Part shown: in pieces, positions 1 through 9,242 of the stretch
Position numbering within the stretch: position 1 is the stretch's first letter
Layout of the letters: each line of letters starts with the position of its first letter
DNA from: Alopecurus myosuroides
Lineage: Eukaryota; Streptophyta; Magnoliopsida; Poales; Poaceae
Direction of reading: 5' to 3'
Length of the DNA: 64,000 nt
Assembly (NCBI GenBank): GCA_028641055.1
Contig: CM054058.1
Coordinates: forward strand, 241,290,187 to 241,354,186
The notes under the pieces: generated by a model
What the model was told of the DNA's origin: nothing
The model's input: the letters and a program-made list of their open reading frames with translations, nothing else
Databases searched by the model: none
Made by a program: the position numbers and the translations under genes

Positions 1-618
1 CGCCGCTTTGAGGAGGATTTGATCAAGATGACTCGCCTTATCGGTTGTCCACTACCTGAGTTGAAGGGAGACCAGATTCACCATGATGGACGAGAATTGT
101 CCTGGTTGGTGGTCTGTACCATCCGTGCACCATTTCTAGCACCTTCAACCCCAGAGATCACTTATGAAGTGGTGGCGAGAAGTTGGGAAGATGGTATCCA
201 TAGAGTGATGCAGCTGACCATTGCCAAGCTCGCGAACTTCTTTCGCAACAAGTTTAAAGGCACCCCCTATAGATATTATGGGAGGCGCGACGAGGATGAC
301 AAGCCGTTAGAGGTCACTGGAGACTTTGTCTTTTCTCGTCATTTCCAGCACATGGAGGGACAGCTGTACAACACCCAGTTCTCCCTCGATAAGCTTAGAG
401 GAGATTTCGACCTCCGAGGCAGCGAGATAGACCAGCTAGAGAAAGACCTGAGTGTTTCTTCTGCTACAGTGTGTTGTCTCAAAGTACTAAAGAAAACCAT
501 GAAGTACGTTGACTCCCAGCATCGTGCACAAGTGAAACACCTTCAATTTCAGCTTGCAACCAGCAAGACCAGAGTTGAAGAGTTGGAGGAACAGCTACGT
601 GCTTCCTCAAGCACTTAG
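1..618 (+). CDS. orf0-like protein upstream of gag (element D), 5' end outside window
   Basis: The frame is open from base 1; the ATG at 28 is internal when compared with the homologue in element C. About 205 residues are visible. Residues about 10-105 align with C's orf0 product: both have a PLPEL block, a TIRAP block, an RSW motif and an RRDED motif. The C-terminal half is rich in Leu, Lys and Glu with heptad-like spacing, suggesting a coiled coil. Unlike C's copy, it stops without a long acidic tail. Function is unknown. From memory, extra ORFs upstream of gag have been described in rice elements of this lineage (RIRE3/RIRE8). No in-frame stop is seen, although the element's pol is gone. 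Confidence 0.6.
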   Translation, partial: RRFEEDLIKMTRLIGCPLPELKGDQIHHDGRELSWLVVCTIRAPFLAPSTPEITYEVVARSWEDGIHRVMQLTIAKLANFFRNKFKGTPYRYYGRRDEDDKPLEVTGDFVFSRHFQHMEGQLYNTQFSLDKLRGDFDLRGSEIDQLEKDLSVSSATVCCLKVLKKTMKYVDSQHRAQVKHLQFQLATSKTRVEELEEQLRASSST

Positions 619-946
619 GATTGTCACGGGACATTAGGAGTTGTGTTGCTCCCACCCAAGGCGCTTGTTTGTGTTTGTGTTGTGTGAACTCTGTTAAGAG
701 CTATGTGTGTTGTAATCCTTATGCTATTGCCATGTGAACCCTAAGCTGTGTTATGCTTGTTAAGACTCTGTTTCGTGCGTATGAGTACTCTTTGTTTGTG
801 ATTGTGATTGCTTCGTAGATGCTTGTTTGTTGTTGTGTTACCTACCGATCTCATCTCTGTTATGAGCCAGTATGTTTCACAAGTTTTCAAAAACCAAAAA
901 CACCCTTTTGTCCGCTCTCGTCTTACGCCACCCCTTTTTCCACAGC
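619..946 (+). other. Spacer between orf0 and gag in element D
   Basis: A T/G-rich stretch rich in TGTGTTTGTG-like runs. No ORF of note; the short ORF at 819-1007 overlaps the gag start in another frame and is not supported. The matching spacer in element C is 31613-32002. Confidence 0.5.
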
Positions 947-1495
947 ATGGCTAGCGATTTACCTCCACCACCGGAGCCGACAGCTGCTCAACTGTTGGCT
1001 CTGCTGAAGGAAGAACGTGAAGACGCTCGTGCTGAACACATAGCCACCCATGCTGCCCTGGAGCATTTGACTCAGCTTGTCACCACCAACGCTGCGAATA
1101 ATGGTATCCTCATGAGAGAATACCAGCGCCTGCTTGCTGTAGAGAGTCGCAAAAGGAAGATAGGCACATCAGGAGAACCTATTTCACCAGTGACTCGCAG
1201 TACCCCGCCTGCGATGCCACAACCCCCAAGGAGGCGTGTGAAAGTTGGACCAAAAACTGGAGGATGCTTTGCCTGCAGGAAGCAAGGGAATTTTGCTCGC
1301 GAGTGTCCCCAGAAGAATCGTGCTCTAGTTCATCCTGATGAGACCCCAGAGACCCAGGGTCCAACTCATAATAAGCACAAGAGTTTGATGAATGGACCTC
1401 GAGACCAAGATGATGTTGCAGAAGCACCTACGACTCATGCCATAGTTAATGGTACGTTCTCAAACCAAACCTGTGACCCCTATAGTTGTGTTTGA
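947..1495 (+). pseudogene. gag: gag remnant with internal deletion and damaged zinc knuckle (element D)
   Basis: The start ATG (947) opens MASDLPPPPEPT, which parallels [14 protein letters not shown] at the start of C's gag-pol. After about 45 residues the sequence jumps to an RKRK region and the zinc knuckle, so the capsid-like part of about 170 residues seen in C (residues 70-240) is missing. The knuckle CFACRKQGNFAREC keeps three cysteines but has Asn where the CX2CX4HX4C pattern needs His. The frame ends at 1495, just where protease should begin. A functional nucleocapsid is unlikely. Confidence 0.75.
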
Positions 1496-2946
1496 CTTTG
1501 CACCCTCAGAAATCCGACGTAAATGGAACACTAGAAGTGTCACGTCAGACTGGTAAAAAATATCTTTAAAATTAACGATACTAACGTAACTTTATCTACA
1601 TTAGCTTGACACCTAACATCAGTTTTAAAACCTCTAACAAAATTTTCAAAACCAAGGAGAAAGGTGCCTTAGGATGTTTGATATAGTTGTTTGACAGAAA
1701 GAGGAAGTTGAAGGGAATATTGGACTTGTGAGCTATGATTTTACTAGGCAATAAGATCCTTCGTGTGTATATTTTGGATAAAACATATTTTAGGATATAA
1801 GATTATGAAGAGTTATTTGAGGTTTAGCTTAGGAGTGAAAGATTGAGGAATCACATGATGATTAGCTGAGTTGAATTATAGTAGATATTATCTAGGGCTA
1901 ACCAGTTATGGGCCACCAAAATTTTGGAAGTTATCGATAACTAAGTTTGTAGCCTTAAAGAAATGATTTGTGGTTTAGAAATATTGGTGGAAACTATTGG
2001 ATTCTTAGGAAGCACTTGTTGTAATGATGAAGGTTGGATTAATTAGGGGTAGCCCATTAAGAAGAATTTGTGGTATTGGAATGATGATGATAATGGTTTG
2101 CATAGGTGATTCTTATACTGGATTTTAGCAGAAAGGCTGATTATAGCAAAAAGATTATGTTTTATTGGGATATATATTCGATTTTGATTTAAGATGGATT
2201 GGAGGAATATTGGATTTGATATAGGAAGTAATTGGTGGTTATAAAAGAATGAATTTTGGATTTTAGAAAAAATCAATGTGGCTTGGATTTAGTAGATGAT
2301 TATTCTTGGTGATATATTCTCGGAGCTTGTCACCTCTATTGAGATTGTATTGAGGACAAATGTTTTAGCATTGAGCATTAGATAAGAGTTTGGAGAGTTT
2401 GAAAAGGTTTATATAAGGAGTACAGAGTTGGTATATGCTTGTTGGATTTGTTGGTTTAGCTTTGGCATCATGATAGTTGAGAAAATAACTTTGAGGGAGA
2501 CAAGTGATTTGAGACTTGATTTTCTAGGAGTATATTAGATTAAGAGGAAGATAGTGGAATTTCCTGGATTTTAGAAAATGAGCAATGGAAAGCTCATGAT
2601 TAAGAAATATTAGTGGATATCTGATTGATTGATCTATACCAGGATGAGAGAGTTTATGCCCAAAGGAGTTAATAGTGGTAAGATAATCTTATGAGATTGG
2701 AAACTAGTAGACATATGTCTAAATGATAACTTCTGGATTTATATATTGGTTTTGAGGAACAATAAGTTAGAGGTTTAGAACATGGCACCCAGACCTTTGG
2801 AAAAACTAACCTGCCGGTGGATTTTGGTAAGATTAATCCAAGGGGGGAAGCACCTGTGCTTAATGTTACCAACCACCAACACATGTTTTTGTAAATAAAT
2901 GATCTAACATTGTTGTTTTGACCACACCCTGTTTTCGCTTGCATGC
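1496..2946 (+). other. Non-coding 3' interior of element D
   Basis: AT-rich sequence with many stops in all frames and no detectable pol motif (no DSG, YXDD/FIDD or chromodomain). It replaces the region where C carries protease to integrase. The ORFs at 2043-2276 and 2669-2989 on the minus strand are short and unsupported. Confidence 0.6.
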
Positions 2947-2983
2947 GAATCTCGGGACGAGATTCTTTTAAGGGGGGAAGGTC
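2947..2983 (+). other. Hairpin and polypurine tract preceding D's 3' LTR
   Basis: GAATCTCGGGACGAGATTC (2947-2965) is a perfect inverted repeat with 8-bp arms and a 3-base loop. It is followed by TTTTAAGGGGGGAAGG and the LTR start at 2984. The purine run 2970-2981 is the expected primer site for plus-strand DNA synthesis. The same hairpin lies next to the tract in element C at 27064-27082. Confidence 0.8.
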
Positions 2984-3410
2984 TGTCACACCCCAGTTTT
3001 TGGAACCTTGTACCGTAGTTCAAGGAGAAAAAAATTAGGACCAACATTTTTTTTCTAGTAACATGTTTGTTTGAACCAACATGTGTTTATGATCTTAATC
3101 ATTTATGCAATACAAGTTTTGTTTCTTTATAAAACCAATATCAAATTTTCCTGAAAACAGTTCTATTTGTTTCTCCTGTTGTTTTCCCTGATGTTAATTG
3201 AGTGGTTTTTATTCCAAGACTTGGATCATTCTTGATTTCATCTTTAAATAAACTTTTAGCGTTGATGTATCCAAGAAAACAAAATTTCAAAATGATTTAT
3301 GGAAGTTTTCTTTTAAGTTTTCTATAGCTATTCCCTGAAAATATAGCCAAGTACATGTTTTCCACACTTGTTTTCACTAGGCTATCATATTCCATTTTGT
3401 GTTTTCTTGA
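2984..3410 (+). repeat. D 3' LTR, segment 1 (before insertion A)
   Basis: Begins TGTCACACCCCAG directly after the purine tract and stops at the CTTGA target duplication (3406-3410) of element A. It resumes at 13287. Confidence 0.8.
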
Positions 3411-3963
3411 TGTCGGATATATACCAAATAGGGGTATAGAAGATGGTAGGCCAAGTGCCGGATTACCAGGGTGGCCTAAGTGGTAGTGGGCTTAGGTCCA
3501 TTAGGCGGCCCAGTAATCCGACGCGCAGAAGCCGGATTCTAGAAGAACCCGGATCACAGCCCATGTGATCTGGCTTGGAGAAGAAGACGGATTCCTTGCT
3601 TTCCAAGTTACAAGTTACCGTAGTTTTCTAGGTTTCCTATTCTGTAAGCCCTAATCCGGCTATTATATAAAGCCGGACGGGAGATAAACTAAACAACCAA
3701 CAAACAGAGAAGCTCTACGCCAACTCGCCGAGAAGATCATCCTTGTCGAGTAGCTTAGATCTAAAACCCTCACATTGTAACCCTGTTTACGGGCTTTAGT
3801 CCCAGTTAGTGAGAAGTGCAGGAGTAGGCACGTCGTACTGTCGTGACGTACCGAACCTGGGTAAAATCCTGTGTTCTGTGTTACTACGCTATCCCGTTAC
3901 TCCACGTCTCTACCGTAGTCTCATGGCACCCCCGTCTATGAAAACTACTACGATGTCTCGACA
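3411..3963 (+). repeat. Element A 5' LTR
   Basis: Starts TGTCGG and ends CGACA. Nearly identical to 12729-13281. It contains a TATA box (3664-3671) and the ATG that opens the gag frame (3923). Confidence 0.95.
3664..3671 (+). promoter_or_regulatory. TATA box of element A LTR promoter
   Basis: TATATAAA in the context GGCTATTATATAAAGCCGG. Transcription would be expected to begin about 30 bases downstream, defining the U3/R border. The same box occurs in the 3' LTR. Confidence 0.7.
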
Positions 3964-6900
3964 GTTGGCGCCCACCATGGGGCAAACGACGTCAGGCGTA
4001 AGATTCCGATCTGGGATACTTGGCGGAATCGGAAGATCAATCACTGTCGGAAGCTTGGAATTCGACAACGACGTCGGGCGCTTCCTCAACAACGGATCCT
4101 ACATACCGGCGCAAAACCACCTGGTAAGTGCCTGCGTGTTACCGATAGGATCTGCTAACATCTTTATCGGGCTAACTGCAGAAGCAATGGGGTTTTGCGG
4201 TGGAAGCAAATTTATCCCACCCGCCCTATACCCAGTCGAAGATGACTACGATGCCGGATTCTGCTCAGATCGCCGACAAAAAAGTGATACACACTTTATC
4301 GGCATGGTGCAATCCGAAATCGCCGAAAACACGGATGACGGAAATCCCGTGCAAGAGGCAGACAACAACGCACCCGTAATGGAGACGGAAGACCAAACAC
4401 CCGTCACAGAGGCGGAAGATCCGACATCCGTCAACAAGACGATGAACTCGGAAGCAGAATCCGTGCTTGCCGCCATTGAGGCGAGGTTGGAGTCGGAAAC
4501 CGGATCGGATAACTTTGACTCCAAAGACGAAGATGAGGACGCCTTCGTAAGAAAGGTTAAGTCCTTTCAAGAGGGATTCCATGAAGTTCTAATGGCGAAA
4601 CCGGCTGATACCACGGACGCCGGCAGCCAGGAAAGCCCTAAAACCCCTCCGCCAGAGGAAGAGAGAGAAGACGGAGAAACTTCTCCGATATTCCCCAGTG
4701 TCAAGGAGATGACTAAAGATGAGCCTTTCAAAAAACCTCCCTCTTCAAAGAAAAAGCACTGTGCTGCTAAAAAACTCCAATACAAAATCCGGAAGAAAAA
4801 ATCAGCTGATCTCGCTGATGAAAACCTGGAAGTTGGAGATGTTAGCGGAACAAAGCCTGCGGAAAAGAAATCTAAGGAAATCACTGCTCCGCCAATGACG
4901 GAACAGGAAGAGCAAGAGCTATTGCAAACACCAGTGGGACCAGATGAACCCCCTGAGATGCTGGAAGCCAGGAGACAAGCTTTCCAACGGCAACAGCAAC
5001 ATCTACTCAGATCTCGGCAACATCTCCAACAAACCCATAATGACATCAAGGTCATGAAGGAAGAAATAGAGGAGTACGAGAGAAAGAATAGATCCGCTTT
5101 AAAACCTACTAGGTTACCCGGAATCGCAAGACCGGAAGAACTGCCGCCAAAAGAAAGGTTCCATAACCCGTCTTGGCAAAAGCAGGTAAACGGCAAAGAT
5201 GCCAAGGGCGAACCAATATACAAGACCGCAGCAGAAAACGTGGAAGCAGCGTTCGCGACTCTTAACAATGATCTGTATTCCAATGGAGAAAAACTCCAAG
5301 GGGTGTATGCCTTCCTAGGAAAAGCATTGCAACAACAACAGCGCGCCCAAGAGCGATCAGGGAGGCTGCACGATAACTCCGCCCTATGCAAGACGGCTAC
5401 TTGCGCTGCTGGAGCACCTGGACCGGAAGAACCCGGGGATTCAGACAACTCAAAAGATAAAAAAGAGGATCCGAGAAAAGACAAGAAAAACCCCAACAAC
5501 CGGGATGCAGCGTCTAGAACCGGATCCCATCTCCCGAAAGATGGGTATAAACCCCATGATCGGGAAGACAAACACCGGAAAGACGGCAAAATAATGCCAC
5601 CTCCGAGAAACCCAGCTGAGAAAGCTGGAAGATACGATATACCTCACAGGCGTGAGAGATCCCGGACACCGCCTAAGGACAAAGAAAGGCACAGGAGTAG
5701 AACTCCGCCTAATCCAAAAGGGCGTGATCACGGAAGAGATAGAAACAATCCCGGAAAAGCGCGTTCGCGCAACAATGGAAGAGAAAGGAGCAGATCCCCT
5801 TCTGTCCATTCAGCCGGAAGATATTCTGCACACATTGACAGAGCAGAAAAAGATGATCTATACTTTGGTCCTAAATGTTTTACCGACAGGATCCAAAGAA
5901 TAACGCTGCATTCTGTCTTTGCCAAGGTCGGTCCAACGTACCAGAAATACACCGGCAGCACAAACCCGGATACCTGGCTTTCGGATTACTATACAGCCGT
6001 CCAGATCAACAATGGGACAGACTTGGAAGCTGTCAAGTTTCTTCCCCTAATGCTGCTGGACGGAGCCAGAGATTGGATCAATGGATTACCGTCACGAACA
6101 GTCGACAGCTGGGACGATATGGCTAGAGTATTTACTCATCATTTCCGGGGAACATACAAACGCCCGAATAGCATCAACCAGCTAAACCGTTGCACGCAAT
6201 TTGAGGATGAACCATACGTGGATTTCATCTCCAGATGGACAGCAATGAAGAATAGTTGCTCTGGAGTAACTGACGTACAAGCAATGCATGCTTTCGTCAA
6301 TGGTCTAAAACCCGGGCTCGTACCGTTCATGGTTGGTTCCAAAAAGCACAAGGATCTCGGATCCATGCTTACAACCGCCAATGAGCATGCCGCAGCCGAG
6401 GATGACATCAGAGCAAGAGGAGGCAATATTGAATCATTGATACTCGCCAAGAAAACCCCTCGTTCTGACAAAAAAGCCACTCCAGAAACAACGACGAAGC
6501 CCAAAGAGGTGAACATAGCCTTTGGAGGAGAAAAGGGAAATAAGTGGAAAGGACGCAACCCAGATCCAATCAATTACACTCCAGAGGAGTGGGAAAGGAT
6601 TAAGTCGGAACCTTGCGTTCACCACTCGCAATTTGGGAAACCCACCCATACAAACGCGCAATGCCGGCTGAATAAGCACATGAAAGGCAGTGCAGGGTCC
6701 GGAAATAAAGGGAAGGGTTCCAAAAGGAAACCCGCCAAACAAAAGCCAGAAGCTGACAAAGAAGACAGTGAATCGGACACTGACGAAAAAATCCAGGAAC
6801 AACAGCGTAAAGGCGAACCCAAGTTTCCGAGAGTTGATGGAGAAGCAATGCTAACTTTCTTAGCAACCCCATCAGCAAAGGTGGCAAAAAGAACACTTCG

Positions 6901-6967
6901 AGAAATAAACGCGGTTGTTCCGGCAACTCCGAAATTCTTGAAGTACTCCAACACACCGATAATCTAG
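3923..6967 (+). CDS. gag: Gag polyprotein of element A (about 1014 residues)
   Basis: The frame is open from inside the 5' LTR; the first ATG of the frame is at 3923, the next at 3952 and 3977. The N-terminal two thirds is acidic, then highly charged: a Gln-rich coiled-coil-like stretch (about residues 350-390) and an Arg/Ser-Pro, RS-like stretch (about 575-610). The retrotransposon gag (capsid-like) region lies at about 670-780, with the motifs TWLSDYY, ARDWINGLP, WDDMARVFTHHFRGTY and LNRCTQ. A Cys/His cluster CVHH...HTNAQC follows near 900 in place of a canonical knuckle. It ends in TAG (6965-6967), where element B has Trp in one continuous gag-protease frame. The capsid part is intact and particle formation is conceivable. 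Confidence 0.8.
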   Translation: MAPPSMKTTTMSRQLAPTMGQTTSGVRFRSGILGGIGRSITVGSLEFDNDVGRFLNNGSYIPAQNHLVSACVLPIGSANIFIGLTAEAMGFCGGSKFIPPALYPVEDDYDAGFCSDRRQKSDTHFIGMVQSEIAENTDDGNPVQEADNNAPVMETEDQTPVTEAEDPTSVNKTMNSEAESVLAAIEARLESETGSDNFDSKDEDEDAFVRKVKSFQEGFHEVLMAKPADTTDAGSQESPKTPPPEEEREDGETSPIFPSVKEMTKDEPFKKPPSSKKKHCAAKKLQYKIRKKKSADLADENLEVGDVSGTKPAEKKSKEITAPPMTEQEEQELLQTPVGPDEPPEMLEARRQAFQRQQQHLLRSRQHLQQTHNDIKVMKEEIEEYERKNRSALKPTRLPGIARPEELPPKERFHNPSWQKQVNGKDAKGEPIYKTAAENVEAAFATLNNDLYSNGEKLQGVYAFLGKALQQQQRAQERSGRLHDNSALCKTATCAAGAPGPEEPGDSDNSKDKKEDPRKDKKNPNNRDAASRTGSHLPKDGYKPHDREDKHRKDGKIMPPPRNPAEKAGRYDIPHRRERSRTPPKDKERHRSRTPPNPKGRDHGRDRNNPGKARSRNNGRERSRSPSVHSAGRYSAHIDRAEKDDLYFGPKCFTDRIQRITLHSVFAKVGPTYQKYTGSTNPDTWLSDYYTAVQINNGTDLEAVKFLPLMLLDGARDWINGLPSRTVDSWDDMARVFTHHFRGTYKRPNSINQLNRCTQFEDEPYVDFISRWTAMKNSCSGVTDVQAMHAFVNGLKPGLVPFMVGSKKHKDLGSMLTTANEHAAAEDDIRARGGNIESLILAKKTPRSDKKATPETTTKPKEVNIAFGGEKGNKWKGRNPDPINYTPEEWERIKSEPCVHHSQFGKPTHTNAQCRLNKHMKGSAGSGNKGKGSKRKPAKQKPEADKEDSESDTDEKIQEQQRKGEPKFPRVDGEAMLTFLATPSAKVAKRTLREINAVVPATPKFLKYSNTPII
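3966..3983 (+). other. Primer binding site of element A
   Basis: TGGCGCCCACCATGGGGC starts two bases after the LTR end. It differs by one base from the matching site in element B. I do not assign the tRNA. The site is also translated: in the gag frame it reads through as part of RQLAPTMG. Confidence 0.75.
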
Positions 6968-7639
6968 GATCAGTCTGATCATCCCGGAAATATCCCTGAA
7001 CCCGGCACACAAGCTCTTGTTGTAAGCCCTATTGTTCAAAATACTAGGCTAAGAAGAGTGCTGATGGATGGAGGATCCAGCATTAATATAATGTACCTGG
7101 ATACACTGAAGCATCTGAAGATTTCCGAGTCTCAGCTCAACTACAGCAACATACGCTTCCATGGTATCGTCCCTGGCAGGCAAGCACGATCCCTAGGAGA
7201 AATTTCCCTAGATGTCACCTTCAGAGATAAAGATCACTTCCGGCAGGAAAAAGTATCCTTCGAAGTAGTGCCGTTCGAAAGCGTGTATCACGCAATACTC
7301 GGACGTCCAGCTTTCGCCAAATTCATGGCAAGATCCTGTTATATTTATAACAAGCTGAAGATGCCAGGACCCAAAGGAGGGGTAATCACTATAGCTGGTG
7401 ATTTCAAGCTGGCAAATGAGTTGGAGAAAGAAAACGCCCTTTGCGCTCAGAGAGTTATAGCAAAGGAAGAACTGAAGGAATTAGCCAAGGAGGTATCGCC
7501 GTCAGAAATGCCGGCAAGAAAAGAAACTCGGAAGCCAACAGACAGCTGCAAGGCATCCGAGAATACAAGACAGGTAATCCTAGATCCCAAAGATCCGACA
7601 AAATTTGTCGTCGTAGGGACTGGGATGACTGACAAATAG
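6968..7639 (+). pseudogene. pol: Aspartic protease region of element A, bounded by in-frame TAG codons
   Basis: Same reading frame as gag. The active-site motif is LMDGGSS at about 7061, the plant Tat-type variant of DTG/DSG. It is followed by FHGIVPGR, the flap-side YHAILGRPAFAKFMA and MPGPKGGVITI blocks, all shared with element B. The frame closes with TAG (7637-7639), then continues in the same frame into RT. The two TAGs split what was once a single gag-pro-pol frame. Confidence 0.8.
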
Positions 7640-8592
7640 GAAGGCGAGCTCATCAAGTTCCTCCGTGAGAACTGGGATATTTTTGCCTGGCGTCCAGCTG
7701 ACATGCCAGGTGTACCCAGGGAACTTGCTGAGCACCAACTTAAGGTTATTCCTGGATCAAAACCCGTCAAACAAGGTCTCCGTCGATTTGACGGAAGAAG
7801 ACGGAAGGCTATTGGCAAGGAAATTATCCGGCTTTTAGCAGCGGATTTCATCAAGGAAGTGATCCATACTGACTGGTCCGCAAATCCGGTATTAGTACCG
7901 AAGAAAGACACTACTGCTCTTAGAATGTGTATAGATTACACAGGCTTGAACAAATTGTGTCCGAAAGATAGGTTCGCATTACCGCGAATCGATCAAATAA
8001 TAGACGCCACAGCAGGCTCTGAGCTTTTGTGCTTTTTGGATGCATACTCCGGGTACCACCAAATACGCATGAAAAAGGAAGATCAAATTAAGACTTCTTT
8101 CATAACCCCATACGGGACGTATTATTACGTAACCATGCCGTTTGGCCTGAAGAACGCAGGTGCAACCTACCAGCGTTGCATGCAACGTTGTTTGCATAGT
8201 CAGATTGGAAAAATGTCCCTGTTTATGTGGACGATATTGCTGTCGTAACCAAGGAAAAAGATACACTCCTTGAGGATTTGCGAGAAACTTTCGAAAACTT
8301 ACGCACCTACAAGATGAAGTTGAATCCATCTAAGTGCGTATTCGGGGTTCCCTCAGGAAAACTTCTGGGTTTCATCGTTTCTCACAGAGGAATAGAAGTT
8401 AACCCGGAAAAGATCAAGGCAATCTTGAACATCACAAAACCTACCTGCGTCAAAGATGTCCAAAGATTGACGGGTTCCGCAGCTGCCGTTAGCAGATTTA
8501 TTAGTCGGCTGGGGGCTAAACTCCTAACACTATACAAGTTGTTGAAGAAATCCGACAAAGTCAAGTGGATAGCAAAGCTTTGGAATACATAG
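7640..8592 (+). pseudogene. pol: Partial reverse transcriptase of element A (frameshifted, 3' truncated)
   Basis: RT blocks in order: NWDIFAW and RPADMPG (linker), SANPVLVPKKD, LRMCIDYTGLNKLCPKD, FLDAYSGYHQI, TPYGTYYYVTMPFGLKNAGATYQR, then YVDD at 8224-8235. A one-base loss in the A run near 8209-8213 throws the frame, so YVDD is read in the next frame (8227-8592). After NPSKCVFGV and RFISRL the sequence leaves the family at about 8570 and stops at 8592. Thumb/connection, RNase H and integrase are missing. Not functional. Confidence 0.85.
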
Positions 8593-9242
8593 CAGTTATG
8601 TCTCTTCTATACTTAGTTCAATATCTATGTAAACATCTTTTGAGATCATGAAATAAAGTTGTTGGATTTCTGGTATCCATGTTTTTTACAAGTTCATTAT
8701 AGTAAAAGCATGTTTCCACCTTCTCTATTTCCCAATGATCTTACAAAATACTCAATGTTAACCCGAATTGTGCCTGCGTACTCGGCGTTAAGAAACTGAA
8801 TGTTTTTTCAGCCTGCTAACGGCTAAAGGAAACTTGAATTGCCTGCGTGCCCAAGTTTCGGTCAAAAAATTCCTTGTTTCTCTAAGCATTATCTGATTGC
8901 GTATGTGTTGGGTTACTGGAACTAGTTAGTAAAAATGCCTTTAGCATGGTCCATGTTTCCGAGTTTAAACTAATTGGTTACGCCCAGTTACTCGGCATGA
9001 CGATTCATATTGCTATTTGAGCCATTTCAAACACTAAGGACAGTTAAAACATATATGCCAGAGAACTTAGAAGATAAAGGAACAATAACATCCGAAAAAC
9101 CTTGCAAAAAATTTCATAACTAAAAATTGCAAAAGGCGGATTTTTTCATTCATACAAACAGAAGCATTACATTTTGGATTACATTGAAAGAACAGTAATG
9201 CTCCTATTGTCTATTTTTACTATCCAGGTCAAAGGTAGCCCT
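8593..9242 (+). other. Non-coding spacer between pol remnant and antisense gene (element A)
   Basis: No ORF. It contains loose repeats of a GCCTGCGTRCYCGGCG-like phrase (about 8770-8860, 8980-9000). The region just upstream of 9243 is probably the 3' untranslated part of the antisense gene. Confidence 0.5.

Noticed and set aside
4567..5589. 340-codon ORF on the minus strand opposite gag of element A
   Set aside because: It is a Ser/Cys/Phe-rich mirror of the Gag coding frame (acidic and Lys-rich codons read backwards), with no start context and no relative in element B. Treated as a shadow.
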